Assembly (NCBI GenBank): GCA_041660545.1
Contig: JBAZWE010000005.1
Location: 1-54,562 of the forward strand
Direction: 5' to 3'
Length of the DNA stretch: 54,562 nucleotides
Origin: JBAZWE01 sp041660545
GTDB lineage: Bacteria > Actinomycetota > Thermoleophilia > BMS3ABIN01
Shown here: positions 39,891-50,117 of the stretch, piece after piece
Layout: every line of letters starts with the position of its first letter
Position numbering within the stretch: the first letter of the stretch is position 1
Translations under genes and position numbers: made by a program
The notes under the pieces: generated by a model
What the model was told of the DNA's origin: nothing
Databases searched by the model: none
The model's input: only the letters and a program-made list of their open reading frames with translations

Positions 39891-41498
39891 TTACCCCAGG
39901 CTCCCCCGGATCTTTCCCAGGCGGCAAATCCACCCGGATACCAGATCCCGGTCATCATTCTCCCCGCTCCACTCATCGCTGCCCGCGGTGAACTGCCTCA
40001 TCATGGGTTGAAGTGTTTCCAGTAAGACATGATAACGGCGGTCATCTGCTGAAGACGGACCGATTCCTACACCAAGGTGCCTGGAAACCTCGTCCATGTC
40101 GGAAGATAACTGAGATATGAGAGGCTCGGGCAGGTGTTGAGATGCGGTCTCCATATTGGCGTAGCGTGCGGCCTTTGCCATGTCTGCCCTCATGCCGGGG
40201 TATAGCTGAAGCAGGCGGCTTACGGCCTCGTCCCCACCGCGCCGGGCAACTTCGGCAAGTCCTCGTCCTGTACCGATAAACTCAGGCGGTAAACCGATTG
40301 AATAGAGTGCACCGGTGAAACTGATAGCCCGGGGCAGGTTCGTGGCCCCCGTGGTTTTGATGGCGGCGATCCCTTTTGCGATTTCCTCATCGGCGATCTC
40401 TTTTGCCAGCTTGTCCGGCTGTGCCGCCGCACGCGCATAGCCCACAGCGCTCTTTCTCGCGAGGCGGTCACGCTGTCTGGGGATAAGGTCCGATAGAGCG
40501 ATGACAATTGGTAAAAGTTCGTTAAAGCTTTCGAGATATGGCCTTGAAAAAATGCCGATCAGCGATGTCAGTTCATCTCGCTGTCCGTTACCGAAAGCAA
40601 GTGGCGGCGCACCTGGTAGCAAATCACGCGCCTTCAAGGCCACCTGCCGCGCCGCTTCACTGTCACAGTCATAGCGCATGCCGGACTGCACGGTTACTGT
40701 TCTTATACCTGCGAAATCGGAAGTCAGACGTTCGAAATTGTCGAGGCTTACGTGCCCGCGAAAAGGCAGCACGCCACCGCCGAAAATCGGATATATCTTA
40801 ACGCCATGCTCATTTCCCGTAGCACAGCAATCCGAGATGGCGACCTTGACCGCGAGCACGGAGGCAACCATACCGTAAATCATCGCCGAGTCACTGCGTC
40901 CAAGCATTATCCGCAAATCATCCGCATCATAACCGGCTGTCCTGGCTCGCTTTATATACTCTGCCGTCAGGCGGCCCGCCGAGAGCAGTTCAGGCACTTC
41001 TTCTATCAGAGGAATGACCTGGACGGCATTGGGATCGCGTGAGATACCGAACTCCTTATGCCCCAGCTCCGTGACATCCTGGATGCGGCGACGCACATCC
41101 AGCAATTCCGAAGCTGTCTCCACCATAGGCACCACGACCTCCCGAATGGTGCCCCTGCTTCCTGAAGATGAAAGCTGGTAATTGGACTCGATCACGGACA
41201 TGATGGCCATCAACTGGTGAAAGACCGTCTCCTGCGTGGCGCTGGGAATTCGTGGCGTGACCGCGACATCTTCACCGGGGATCAGACCCCTCTCCGTCAA
41301 CCCCAGAGCGATCTCGGCCGTCTGGTGATAAGGGGTCAGCTTGCCCTCGTAATCGACCATTATCTCCTCAAGGCCCAGTCCGATCGGCTGCTGTGTCAAG
41401 GCGTCTATGGCTTCCCGAGGTTCATCGCGCACCGGGACGTAACGCGAGGCGCTGTCCGGATGTTGCGTCATCATCGTCGCGGGTATAAAGCGGCCCAT
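39891..41498 (-). CDS. ppcA: Archaeal-type phosphoenolpyruvate carboxylase
   Basis: A 535-residue PEP carboxylase of the short archaeal type, about 60% of the length of ordinary bacterial Ppc. TMMTQHPDSASR near the N terminus is diagnostic for this group. SGSRGTIREVV, GRSDSAMIYGM and a GFGNGQ-like substrate region follow. It carboxylates PEP with bicarbonate to oxaloacetate, replenishing the carbon skeleton for citrate and aspartate. It starts 4 bases after the gatB stop, so the two are co-transcribed and probably coupled. It lies just upstream of the citrate-like gene set. Confidence 0.9.
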   Translation of the reverse strand: MGRFIPATMMTQHPDSASRYVPVRDEPREAIDALTQQPIGLGLEEIMVDYEGKLTPYHQTAEIALGLTERGLIPGEDVAVTPRIPSATQETVFHQLMAIMSVIESNYQLSSSGSRGTIREVVVPMVETASELLDVRRRIQDVTELGHKEFGISRDPNAVQVIPLIEEVPELLSAGRLTAEYIKRARTAGYDADDLRIMLGRSDSAMIYGMVASVLAVKVAISDCCATGNEHGVKIYPIFGGGVLPFRGHVSLDNFERLTSDFAGIRTVTVQSGMRYDCDSEAARQVALKARDLLPGAPPLAFGNGQRDELTSLIGIFSRPYLESFNELLPIVIALSDLIPRQRDRLARKSAVGYARAAAQPDKLAKEIADEEIAKGIAAIKTTGATNLPRAISFTGALYSIGLPPEFIGTGRGLAEVARRGGDEAVSRLLQLYPGMRADMAKAARYANMETASQHLPEPLISQLSSDMDEVSRHLGVGIGPSSADDRRYHVLLETLQPMMRQFTAGSDEWSGENDDRDLVSGWICRLGKIRGSLG

Positions 41499-41502
41499 AA
41501 CC

Positions 41503-42951
41503 TTATCCAGTCAGTTTTTTCTTGAGGATCTCGTTAACTACCTGGGGATTAGCCCTGCCTTTTGTCTCTTTCATGATCTGTCCGACGAAAAATCCAAGCA
41601 CCTGCTGCTTGCCGGCGCGATACTGCTGAACCTGAGCCGGGTTGGCATCGATCACCCTGTCTGCCAATACCTCGAGTTCGGTTTCATCCGATATCTGCGT
41701 AAGTCCCTTTGTTGCCACAATATCCGCTGCCTTGGAGCCCGTGTCGCACATCTGTGCAAAAACGTCCTTACCGATGTTCTGGCTGACCTGACCGGACTTG
41801 ATCATGCCAAGCAGAACCGCCAACTCCTCAGGCGTGACCTTGCATTCAGACAGCTCCTGGCCCGTCGCGTTCAGATAACCAAGCAGCTCGCCCATTATCC
41901 AGTTACTCACTGTCTTGGCGTCATCGAGATGAGCAATCGTCTCTTCAAAGTAATCAGCCAGTTCACGGCTTGCCGTAATCACCTCCGCATTATAAGCCGA
42001 CAAGCCGAAGCCGGATATGTATCTTTGGGCACGCGCATGGGGCAGCTCAGGCATGTTGGCCCGGATTTCCTCGACGAACTCACGGGAGGCCAGGATTGGC
42101 ACAAGATCCGGTTCCGGGAAGTAGCGATAATCATGCGCCTCCTCCTTGCTCCTTAAGGCACTGATATCACCGCTTGCCACATCATAATGCACTGTCTGCT
42201 GGACGATCCGTTTTCCATCCTTCAGCAATTCGACCTGTCTGGCAATTTCCTGCTGGAGTCCCTTCTCGATATATTTGAAGCTGTTCATGTTCTTAAGCTC
42301 GGTCTTCACGCCCAGCGTGGTCTCACCCACAGGCCGAATGGAGACATTTGCGTCGCAGCGCAGCGAGCCTTCCTCCATGTTGCAGTCGGATACGTTCAGG
42401 TAGAGCAGCGTGTTCTTTAGCTTGTTCAAAAAAGCCCGGGCTACCTGAGGTGAATGAATTTCAGGCTTGGTTACTATCTCGACCAGGGGAGTGCCCGAGC
42501 GGTTGAAATCTATCATGGAGTACGTCGAACCGGCGATGCGCCCGCTCTCGCCGGCGTGGATATTCTTGGCAGTGTCTTCTTCCTGGTGAACCCTCTCGAT
42601 GCCGACACGAAATGTTTCGTTTTCCAACGTCACATCAAGATGCCCTTCCACGGCGAAAGGCTGATCGAACTGCGATATCTGATATCCCTTTGGAAGGTCG
42701 GGATAGAAATAATTCTTGCGGTGAAAGATGCTTTTTTCAGGGATGGAACAGTCAAGCGCCAGCCCGATGCGGGCAATGGAGCGAATAGCCTCGCCGTTGA
42801 TGACCGGAAGCGCTCCAGGATGCGCCAGGCATACCGGGCAGGTACGGGTGTTAGGCTCACCTCCGAACTCTACGCGGCAACCACAGAACATCTTGCTCTC
42901 GGTGGAGAGCTCCACGTGTATCTCAAGACCGATTACTGCTTCATATTCCAT
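41503..42951 (-). CDS. gatB: Aspartyl/glutamyl-tRNA amidotransferase subunit B
   Basis: A 482-residue kinase and tRNA-binding subunit of GatCAB. EAVIGLEIHVELSTESKMFCGC and RTCPVCLAHPGALPV carry the zinc Cys, and the C-terminal YqeY-like tail region contains GFFVGQIMKETKGRANPQVV. With GatA and GatC it amidates Glu-tRNA-Gln and/or Asp-tRNA-Asn. The gene overlaps gatA by 11 bases. The complete C-A-B order here indicates that this organism lacks at least one of GlnRS or AsnRS. Confidence 0.97.
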   Translation of the reverse strand: MEYEAVIGLEIHVELSTESKMFCGCRVEFGGEPNTRTCPVCLAHPGALPVINGEAIRSIARIGLALDCSIPEKSIFHRKNYFYPDLPKGYQISQFDQPFAVEGHLDVTLENETFRVGIERVHQEEDTAKNIHAGESGRIAGSTYSMIDFNRSGTPLVEIVTKPEIHSPQVARAFLNKLKNTLLYLNVSDCNMEEGSLRCDANVSIRPVGETTLGVKTELKNMNSFKYIEKGLQQEIARQVELLKDGKRIVQQTVHYDVASGDISALRSKEEAHDYRYFPEPDLVPILASREFVEEIRANMPELPHARAQRYISGFGLSAYNAEVITASRELADYFEETIAHLDDAKTVSNWIMGELLGYLNATGQELSECKVTPEELAVLLGMIKSGQVSQNIGKDVFAQMCDTGSKAADIVATKGLTQISDETELEVLADRVIDANPAQVQQYRAGKQQVLGFFVGQIMKETKGRANPQVVNEILKKKLTG

Positions 42952-44410
42952 CCTGGTCCCGCCCCTCGATCAACGGTGAGACCTTATCAAAACCAAAGGC
43001 CAGTTCGGCGCTATATGCGGCCTGCAACAGATCCGGCGTCGTAAAAGCCTTGCCGATAATCTGAAAACCGACAGGAAGGCCGCCCGAAAGCCCGGCTGGA
43101 ATCGAGATGGCGGGAAGCCCCGCAAGGTTCACCGGAATCGTGCAAATGTCAGATTTGTACATGGTAAGCGGATCGTCCGTCTTCTCGCCCAACCCGAATG
43201 CGGTGGTCGGCGCCGTTGGTGATATCAACAGGTCGTATTCATCCAGAGCCTGCCCGAAATCCCGTACGATAAGAGTGCGCACCTTCTGCGCCTGACCATA
43301 GTAAGCATCATAATAACCGGAGGATAACGCATAAGTTCCGAGCATGATCCTGCGCTTGACCTCCTCCCCAAAACCCTGACTTCGCGTCTGCTCGTACATC
43401 TGGGTCACGTCATTTGTATCACCGGCGCGCAGTCCGAAGCGCACACCATCGAAACGGGCCAGGTTTGCGCTCGCCTCGGCCGGAGCAAGGATGTAATAAG
43501 CCGGAAGGGCATAGTCGGAGTGCGGCAGGCTGGCCTCACCGATGACAGCGCCGGCCGCTTTAAGCTTTTCTACCGCATCGTTAAAGACGGTCATGACCCC
43601 CGGATCGATTCCCTCACCAACCAGTTCCTTTACGATTCCCATGCGAATTCCTGAAAGATCACGCTTCACCGGCATTTTCATTTCCGCGGGATGAGCGACC
43701 GAGGTCGAATCAAGTGGATCTTTTCCCACAAGATACCGCATCATCAAAGCCGCATCCATGACATTCTTTGTGATAGGGCCGACCTGATCGAATGAAGATG
43801 CAAAAGCTATAAGCCCATAGCGCGAAACGCTTCCATATGTGGGTTTTAAGCCGACAACGCCACAGAACGCGGCTGGCTGTCTTATGGATCCGCCGGTATC
43901 TGAACCAAGAGCCCAGATTGCCTCGCCGGCTGCCACCGCCGCTGCGGATCCGCCACTGGAACCGCCCGGCACCCTGCCCAGATCCCACGGATTGCGCGTC
44001 GGTCCATAAGCCGAGTTCTCGGTTGAGGAACCCATCGCGAACTCGTCCATGTTCGTTTTTCCCAGGGTGACGATGTCGGCTTCCATCATCTGCCTGACAC
44101 AGGTAGCCGTATAGATGGGTTTGAAATTCTCAAGCATCCTCGAGGCACATGTCGTTGTTATACCTTCCGTGCAGAGAACATCCTTGATAGCTGTTGGTAG
44201 CCCTGCCAGAGGCGCCCTCTCACCCTTTTTGGCATCGATGGCCGCGGCTTCATGGCGAGCCTCGGCGCCGGTGACCTTAAGGTATGCGGACACTTCACTG
44301 TCGTGACTTGAGATCTGAGAAAGGTAGGCGTCGGTCAACTCAAGCGAAGAAACAGTGCCTTCCTCCATATGCTTTAGCGCCTCAATGGCTGTAAGTCGCA
44401 GCAGATTCAT
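42941..44410 (-). CDS. gatA: Aspartyl/glutamyl-tRNA amidotransferase subunit A
   Basis: A 489-residue amidase-signature enzyme that releases ammonia from glutamine. The Ser-cis-Ser-Lys triad is visible in AIKDVL (Lys) and GSDTGGSIRQPAAFCG (the two Ser), with GGSSGGSAAAVAAGE upstream. The ATG giving MNLLRLTAIEAL is chosen; longer in-frame starts run into gatC. It overlaps gatB by 11 bases and starts 7 bases after the gatC stop. Confidence 0.97.
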   Translation of the reverse strand: MNLLRLTAIEALKHMEEGTVSSLELTDAYLSQISSHDSEVSAYLKVTGAEARHEAAAIDAKKGERAPLAGLPTAIKDVLCTEGITTTCASRMLENFKPIYTATCVRQMMEADIVTLGKTNMDEFAMGSSTENSAYGPTRNPWDLGRVPGGSSGGSAAAVAAGEAIWALGSDTGGSIRQPAAFCGVVGLKPTYGSVSRYGLIAFASSFDQVGPITKNVMDAALMMRYLVGKDPLDSTSVAHPAEMKMPVKRDLSGIRMGIVKELVGEGIDPGVMTVFNDAVEKLKAAGAVIGEASLPHSDYALPAYYILAPAEASANLARFDGVRFGLRAGDTNDVTQMYEQTRSQGFGEEVKRRIMLGTYALSSGYYDAYYGQAQKVRTLIVRDFGQALDEYDLLISPTAPTTAFGLGEKTDDPLTMYKSDICTIPVNLAGLPAISIPAGLSGGLPVGFQIIGKAFTTPDLLQAAYSAELAFGFDKVSPLIEGRDQDGI

Positions 44411-44417
44411 CGTTATC

Positions 44418-44705
44418 TCAGCCCTCCAGAATAGCCGGCACCCGGAAGGCGTCATTTTCGACGGAAGGCCCGTTTGCCAGCGCGTCTTCCCTTGAGACAC
44501 CCGGTCGCGAAACATCCTCCCGGAAGATATTGGAGAGTTTCAAGACATGTGAGGTAGGCTCGACTTCAGTGAGGTCGAGTTCAGAAATCTTGTCAATATG
44601 GTTGAGTATCGAGGAAAGCTGGCCGGAATACCTTTCAAGCTCATCTTCTTCCACTCTCAGCCTTGCAAGCCTGGCTACATACTTTACGTCTTCGTGTGAA
44701 ACCAA
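44418..44705 (-). CDS. gatC: Aspartyl/glutamyl-tRNA amidotransferase subunit C
   Basis: A 95-residue subunit that wraps around GatA. It has the family pattern VKYVARLARLRVEEDE, a central SILNHIDKISELDLTEVEPTSH and a C-terminal REDVSRPGVSREDALANGP tail. The start is TTG at 44705, the only in-frame start with a GAGGAG element in range. It is the first gene of the gat operon. Confidence 0.95.
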   Translation of the reverse strand: MVSHEDVKYVARLARLRVEEDELERYSGQLSSILNHIDKISELDLTEVEPTSHVLKLSNIFREDVSRPGVSREDALANGPSVENDAFRVPAILEG

Positions 44706-44785
44706 TTCCTTTTAGCTCCTCTTGTCGGTTCTCTTTATATTCCGATATGCGGTAACTGGAAATCCTATCACAGGAATTATGCTTC

Positions 44786-47017
44786 TTATCCCCCGTCCGG
44801 GGATTTCTTGTCAGCTGCATCGACTGTTTTGTCTGAATCGATATGGAAATCCGGCAACCATTCAAGCCAGCCGGGCAAATACCAGTTTTTATCGCCGAGT
44901 AGCTCCATTGCAGCCGGAACCAGCACTGTTCGTACGATGGTGGCGTCCATCAAGACCGCCACTGCGAGGCCGAAGCCAATCTGCTGGAAAATTGTCAGGC
45001 TTCCACTGGCAAAGCTGCCGAAAACCGCAACCATGATAATCGCCGCGCCGGTAATTATGGCTCCCGTCGATCTTAAGCCGAACGCTACCGACTCACTGTT
45101 GTCTCCTGTCTGCATATAGCGTTCCCTTATCCGTGAGAGAAGGAAGACATGATAGTCCATCGAGAGGCCGAATAGTATCGAGAAAAGGAACAGGGGCAGC
45201 CATGTTTCCACGGTACTGACCTGTTGAAATCCAAAAAGGCTGGCCCCGACCCCCTCCTGAAAAACCAGGACGACCAGGCCGTAAGCCGCACCCACTGAGA
45301 GCAGGTTCATGATGATGGCCTTCAGCGGAACGATCAGAGAATGGAAAACGGCGGTCAGTAATACAAAGCTCAGTCCGAGAACGAAAGCAAAAACAATCGG
45401 ACGATAGCTGTCTGTCATGTCGACAAGATCCACATTGATTGCCGCCTCACCGCCGACATAAACCTTCGCATCGACACCATTAAATGAGCGCGGTATATAT
45501 TGGTTCCTCAGCTTATTGATCACATTCTTGCTCTCTTCGCTGTTCGGATCCCCCGATACCGGCGCCGACAGGAGCGCCAGATCAGCGTTCTGATTCGGAG
45601 TAAGAACCTGTTCGCCGAAGAAAGACTTGTCCTGAGCCAGAAAAGACTTCAGCTTCCGGACTGCCTGCTGCACCTCGGGTGACCCGACATCACCATTGAT
45701 CACGATCTCGACCGGCGAGATCAAACCGGATGAGAACTCACTCTCCAGCATTTTGAAGGCTTTTTTCGACTGTAGTTTGTCCGGCAAAGTACTCACGCCC
45801 GAAGATCCCGTCCTGATGCTGAAGTAGGGAATGGTGCAGGCGCTCAGCAGTCCAACCGCCAGCAAAAGACTGATAATCGGTCGTCTCATGACCGTTTGAG
45901 CAACCCGGTCCCAAAAACCTCCCCTTTTGCCGACAACTCCGACGTCACGCCTTCTTATGAAAGGAATACGTAAGGCGTTTATCCTGTCTCCCAACAGGCC
46001 AAGTATGGCCGGAAGCAGAGTCAGCGCGGCAAGAACGGATATTGCTACCACATAAATGGCGCCCGCGCCCAGGCTTGTGAAGACCGTTGAGGGAATAACC
46101 ATCATCCCGGAAAGCGCCAGCAATACCATCATGCCGCTGAATAGTACCGCCCTGCTGGCAGTAGCTCCCGTAATGGTGATGGCATCTATTTTATCGTGTC
46201 CGCGCAAACGTTCCTCGCGGTATCTTGAAACGATAAAGAGTGAGTAATCAATGCCCACCGCAAGCCCCATCATGGTTATCATGTTGACCACAAAAAACTC
46301 GTAAGTGAAGAACTGACCGGTTATTGCCGTGATGCCGATCGCCACGACGATCGATGCTACTGCAAGTGCGATGGGGATTCCTGCAGCGACAACAGCACCA
46401 AAGACGATAAGCAGGATCAGTAAAGCCGCTATGGCGCCGATAGTTTCGCTTACCTTGAGATCCTGACTGGCGATCTGCTGAAAGTCCCTGCCGATGCTCG
46501 ATTTACCAGTCTCGAGAACCTCGAATCCATCCGTAATATTGTGTTGCTCAACCACGCCAAGCAACTTCGCAACATTGCTGTCAGCAGTATCTAACGACCC
46601 TGCCATGACAAAAGGCATAAGAGTCGTATGACGGTTATCCGATACCATCGAGTTGTCAGGGACCATGTAATAGTTGACCCCGCTCTCTATTACATCTGTG
46701 CCGAGAAGAATAACGTCGCCATACAAGCTTTGAACAGCAGCCCTGAACCGGGGATCATCCACAGTGAACTCATCAGAGTGCACTATTACGATCTCACTGA
46801 CCTTCCTGGGTCCCCTCAGTCTTTCTTCCAGAAGAATCTTGGCCTGTCTGGAATCTGGCATATTGGTAAAATCGGCTTCGGTTGTTACCGCCGATCCAAG
46901 AAATTTTGATGAGAAAAAGGCTGCGCCCACGATGATTACAGACCATATGGCAATTGTAATCCACGGCCGGCGCGAACACAGGCAGGCCAGATATTCTGTT
47001 AACGGTTTTCGCTTCAT
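44786..47017 (-). CDS. MMPL/RND-family membrane transporter
   Basis: A 743-residue transporter with about 12 membrane helices in two halves, each half preceded by a large external loop. Both halves show the MMPL pattern (MMGLAVGIDYSLFIVSRYREER in the first half, ILFGLSMDYHVFLLSRIRER in the second), with Asp residues in the GIDY and SMDY sites that relay protons. MmpL-type proteins export lipids or glycolipids. The start at 47017 fits the usual short tail before the first helix; the in-frame ATG at 47059 is possible. It is transcribed alone. Confidence 0.87.
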   Translation of the reverse strand: MKRKPLTEYLACLCSRRPWITIAIWSVIIVGAAFFSSKFLGSAVTTEADFTNMPDSRQAKILLEERLRGPRKVSEIVIVHSDEFTVDDPRFRAAVQSLYGDVILLGTDVIESGVNYYMVPDNSMVSDNRHTTLMPFVMAGSLDTADSNVAKLLGVVEQHNITDGFEVLETGKSSIGRDFQQIASQDLKVSETIGAIAALLILLIVFGAVVAAGIPIALAVASIVVAIGITAITGQFFTYEFFVVNMITMMGLAVGIDYSLFIVSRYREERLRGHDKIDAITITGATASRAVLFSGMMVLLALSGMMVIPSTVFTSLGAGAIYVVAISVLAALTLLPAILGLLGDRINALRIPFIRRRDVGVVGKRGGFWDRVAQTVMRRPIISLLLAVGLLSACTIPYFSIRTGSSGVSTLPDKLQSKKAFKMLESEFSSGLISPVEIVINGDVGSPEVQQAVRKLKSFLAQDKSFFGEQVLTPNQNADLALLSAPVSGDPNSEESKNVINKLRNQYIPRSFNGVDAKVYVGGEAAINVDLVDMTDSYRPIVFAFVLGLSFVLLTAVFHSLIVPLKAIIMNLLSVGAAYGLVVLVFQEGVGASLFGFQQVSTVETWLPLFLFSILFGLSMDYHVFLLSRIRERYMQTGDNSESVAFGLRSTGAIITGAAIIMVAVFGSFASGSLTIFQQIGFGLAVAVLMDATIVRTVLVPAAMELLGDKNWYLPGWLEWLPDFHIDSDKTVDAADKKSPDGG

Positions 47018-47102
47018 GGCAAGCTGGCTACTCCAGTCCGTGCCGGGCTCACACATCATCCTTTATGCAGACGCGACAAGAAGATAAGAAAGGCCGTAGA
47101 AA

Positions 47103-47121
47103 CAAAAAAACGGCACAGCCG
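47103..47121 (-). terminator. Intrinsic terminator after the cheR-like gene
   Basis: A 5-bp stem ACGGC/GCCGT (47109-47113 with 47117-47121) with a 3-base loop is followed on the minus strand by a run of T (47103-47109). It lies 58 bases after the stop at 47179. Confidence 0.55.
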
Positions 47122-47178
47122 TATCAAGATTAGAATATTAGCATACGGGGTGCGTTATTTTCTGCGGTATATGAGGTG

Positions 47179-48615
47179 TTATTCTTCGAGGCTTGCGAGA
47201 TTTTCTATTTTCCACTCGCAAAGGTTTATGACTGATTCCATGTCATAAGAATCAAGATAATTTCCCCAGCGTCCGCTTTGATCATTCCTCAGGCTTCTGG
47301 CAGCATTCCGGTATTCTCGCACCGCCGCCTTGAGGCGTCCGCTGCGCTCGAGAACACTGGCCATATGAAAATAAGCGATGCTGTAATTCTCGTCGCAATA
47401 AATGGCCTTACGGTAGGATTCAGATGCGTCATCAGGTCGATTCGCCTTTTCCAGCGCCAGACCCTGAAGAAAGAAGAGCTCGGCATTTGATCCATCCTGC
47501 TTGACCGCTTCCGCAAGGCACTCACATGCCTTGTCATATTCACCCAACTCGAGAAAAGACCTGCCCTTCTGAACATTAGGCTCCTCCGACACAGTACCGG
47601 CGTTTTTTGACGGGAATTGTTCCTCCTGCTTGTGGATCAACTCCTCAACACCGGTGACATCACGTCGTGAAATCTTGACTCGCCTGTCCTCGTGAACACT
47701 CGTCGGCAGCGGGGCTTCACGTATCCTTCGATCAGGTATGAAGCGACGACCTTCAATAGACCTGGGTAACGATTTCTTGTAGATGAACGCGTCCCCCATC
47801 TCGACAAGACTGTACTTGGCCGACATTTTCCAGAGAGTTTCCGAGTGACCAAGAAACAAGTAGCCCCCGGGATTCATGATGTCAAAGAAATGCTCAATCA
47901 CATATTTGGCCGTATTATGCGTAAAATAAATGATCACGTTTCGACAAAATACGACATCGCAAGTGCCAAAAATGGACATCGGCAAAGGATCGTTCACCAT
48001 ATTGTGTCTGGAAAAATGGACCATTCGCCTGACAGGCTCAGTCACCACAAAACCGCCATCCAGAGGACGGAAATAATTTTCACGATGGGATCTGTCGATA
48101 CCGATAAGCCTTTTCTCCGGGTACCATCCCTTTTCCGCGATCGCCAGAGCCTGCTGGTTTAAGTCGGTACCGAGAATCTGGATATTCCAGGATCCAGGAT
48201 CTGGAAGCACATCGAGCGCCGCCATGGCCAACGAATAAGGCTCCTGCCCGGTGGAACACCCGGCGCTCCAGAGGCGTATGCTGCGATGGCCATTTTTCTT
48301 TCGACGTGCGATTTCGGGTATGACGTATTTTCTAAGGGCATCGAACTGAGGCAGATTGCGGAAGAATTGCGTTTCCTGCACGGAAAGATGGTCTAGTAAA
48401 CACCTAAGCTCATCTTCGCCATCCGCCGCTGATGTAATTTTTTCATAGTAATCAGACAAGCTCTTGGCATCGGTGGCTTCGGCACGGTCCGTCAGGCCCA
48501 GCCGAAGCAATTCCCATTTACTGCGATCGAAGAAAATGCCGCTTGCCTGGTCGATTATCTTGCGAAAACGCTCGAAATCGTCTTCGGAAAGATCAAATTT
48601 TCTTTTTGGTATCAA
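47179..48615 (-). CDS. CheR-type methyltransferase with C-terminal TPRs
   Basis: A 478-residue protein. A CheR N-terminal helical domain (residues 1-75) precedes the SAM-binding CheR core (RLWSAGCSTGQEPYSLAM near residue 115, CDVVFCRNVIIYF near 220, GGYLFLGHSETLW near 250). TPR repeats occupy residues 345-475 (KGRSFLELGEYDKACECLAE and following). It methylates glutamates on chemoreceptors. CheR-TPR forms usually occur in non-flagellar or accessory chemosensory systems. The TTG start overlaps the stop of the diguanylate cyclase gene by 4 bases. Confidence 0.92.
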   Translation of the reverse strand: MIPKRKFDLSEDDFERFRKIIDQASGIFFDRSKWELLRLGLTDRAEATDAKSLSDYYEKITSAADGEDELRCLLDHLSVQETQFFRNLPQFDALRKYVIPEIARRKKNGHRSIRLWSAGCSTGQEPYSLAMAALDVLPDPGSWNIQILGTDLNQQALAIAEKGWYPEKRLIGIDRSHRENYFRPLDGGFVVTEPVRRMVHFSRHNMVNDPLPMSIFGTCDVVFCRNVIIYFTHNTAKYVIEHFFDIMNPGGYLFLGHSETLWKMSAKYSLVEMGDAFIYKKSLPRSIEGRRFIPDRRIREAPLPTSVHEDRRVKISRRDVTGVEELIHKQEEQFPSKNAGTVSEEPNVQKGRSFLELGEYDKACECLAEAVKQDGSNAELFFLQGLALEKANRPDDASESYRKAIYCDENYSIAYFHMASVLERSGRLKAAVREYRNAARSLRNDQSGRWGNYLDSYDMESVINLCEWKIENLASLEE

Positions 48616-50108
48616 TCCACACCGCCGACGATGACACAGTTCTTGCCGGACTCTTTGGCTTTATAGAGCGCAGCGTCCGCAACCTGCACAAGTTCTGTCT
48701 GACTGTTTACCATATTCTCGGGAAAACCAGCGACTCCTATACTTATCGTTACCTTGATAATGCTTTCCAGGGAATCGAATTCATGGTTTTCTACTGACAT
48801 CCTGATGCGCTCGGCCACTTCCTGCGCCTTATCCAGATTTGTCTGGGGCAGAAGCACTGCAAACTCCTCGCCGCCGTATCTTGCCAGCAGGTCGACCTCC
48901 CTGACCTCACGGGAAATAACATTCGCCAGGTCTTTGAGTATTTCATCCCCAGCCTGATGGCCATACGTATCGTTGATTTGCTTAAAAAAATCAATGTCGA
49001 TCATAATCATAGAAAGATTCGTCTTGTAACGTTTTGTGCGCTGAAACTCCTGCTCAAGAAGTTCATAAAAATGACGGTGATTGAACAGTCGTGTAAGACC
49101 GTCCGTTATTGCAAGACGCCTGGTGCCCTCATGCAACCTGGCATTGTCCACGACGACACTTACCGGATATTCAATTATCTCCAGCACCCTGTGAATATCT
49201 TCTGAAAAAGCATTACGTTGCGGACTTGTCAGCGTAAGCAGGGCGATCGTCTGGCCTCTTGCCTTAAGCGGAATCGTCATGACTGACCTGACTACGTCAC
49301 AATCGGAATTTTCACCCTGAATAAATGTCGGGTCCGTATCCCGAATCTCCCTCACCTGCCCGAGATTTGTCCCAGAACGCAGGAGTGTTGTAGCAGCCTC
49401 AAATGCCTGCAATCGCGACTCTTCAAAAAAATCAGTTCCAACAGGATTTTGCACATGAACAATCAGTTCGATTTCTTCGATGAAGAACACAGAGCAAACA
49501 TAGCAGTCAGTTACCTTGGCGATAACCGAAAGCACTGAATTTACCGTTATGCCACAGTCTTCGCTCAAAGTATTGAGCTTGCTTATTTCATTTATGATCG
49601 TTGCCTCGTAAAGCTTGCGATCCAGAAGTTCGTTGACGCGTGACAAAACATCGATATCCTGTTGGCCGGAACTTCCAAGCTCCGAAGAACAATGCACACT
49701 GCCCGAGTTGATGCCTCTGTGTTCAAGGATCTCTTGCACGGTGTTGGCAAGACCCGTCAATTTGAAGTCCTTGGTAACGTAGCGGTCCGCACCTGTTTTC
49801 AAACCCCAGAACTTATCGGTCTCCTGGCTCTTACTTGTCAGCATCACAACCGGTATATGGGAAGTGCGATGATCGTCCTTGAGCAAGCGGCAGACTTGAT
49901 ATCCGTTCATTTTTGGCATCTCGATATCCAGGACAACGAGATCCGGACCTTCATGAAGGGCTTGCGTTATGGCCTCGATGCCGTCATTGGCCATGATAAC
50001 GTCGTACCCCTCATGGTTCAGCACCGACCTGATTATCTGCCTCTGAGTCGGGCTGTCTTCCGCTACCATTATGCGTATGGGATTCACTTTTTCCTGTGCA
50101 GCTTCCAA
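48612..50108 (-). CDS. Response regulator with GAF and GGDEF domains (diguanylate cyclase)
   Basis: A 498-residue protein. A REC domain (residues 10-130) has VAEDSP and the phospho-acceptor Asp in LVVLDIEMPKMNGYQ. A GAF domain (about 190-320) follows, then GGDEF (about 335-495) with YGGEEFAVLLPQ. The inhibitory I-site RxxD (REVD) lies just before it. It should make cyclic-di-GMP when phosphorylated by the CheA-REC kinase and probably measures a small ligand through GAF. It lies between cheB and the CheR-like gene, so receptor output feeds second-messenger synthesis. The start is TTG with AAGGGG upstream. Confidence 0.92.
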   Translation of the reverse strand: MEAAQEKVNPIRIMVAEDSPTQRQIIRSVLNHEGYDVIMANDGIEAITQALHEGPDLVVLDIEMPKMNGYQVCRLLKDDHRTSHIPVVMLTSKSQETDKFWGLKTGADRYVTKDFKLTGLANTVQEILEHRGINSGSVHCSSELGSSGQQDIDVLSRVNELLDRKLYEATIINEISKLNTLSEDCGITVNSVLSVIAKVTDCYVCSVFFIEEIELIVHVQNPVGTDFFEESRLQAFEAATTLLRSGTNLGQVREIRDTDPTFIQGENSDCDVVRSVMTIPLKARGQTIALLTLTSPQRNAFSEDIHRVLEIIEYPVSVVVDNARLHEGTRRLAITDGLTRLFNHRHFYELLEQEFQRTKRYKTNLSMIMIDIDFFKQINDTYGHQAGDEILKDLANVISREVREVDLLARYGGEEFAVLLPQTNLDKAQEVAERIRMSVENHEFDSLESIIKVTISIGVAGFPENMVNSQTELVQVADAALYKAKESGKNCVIVGGVD

Positions 50109-50117
50109 TGATCCCCT

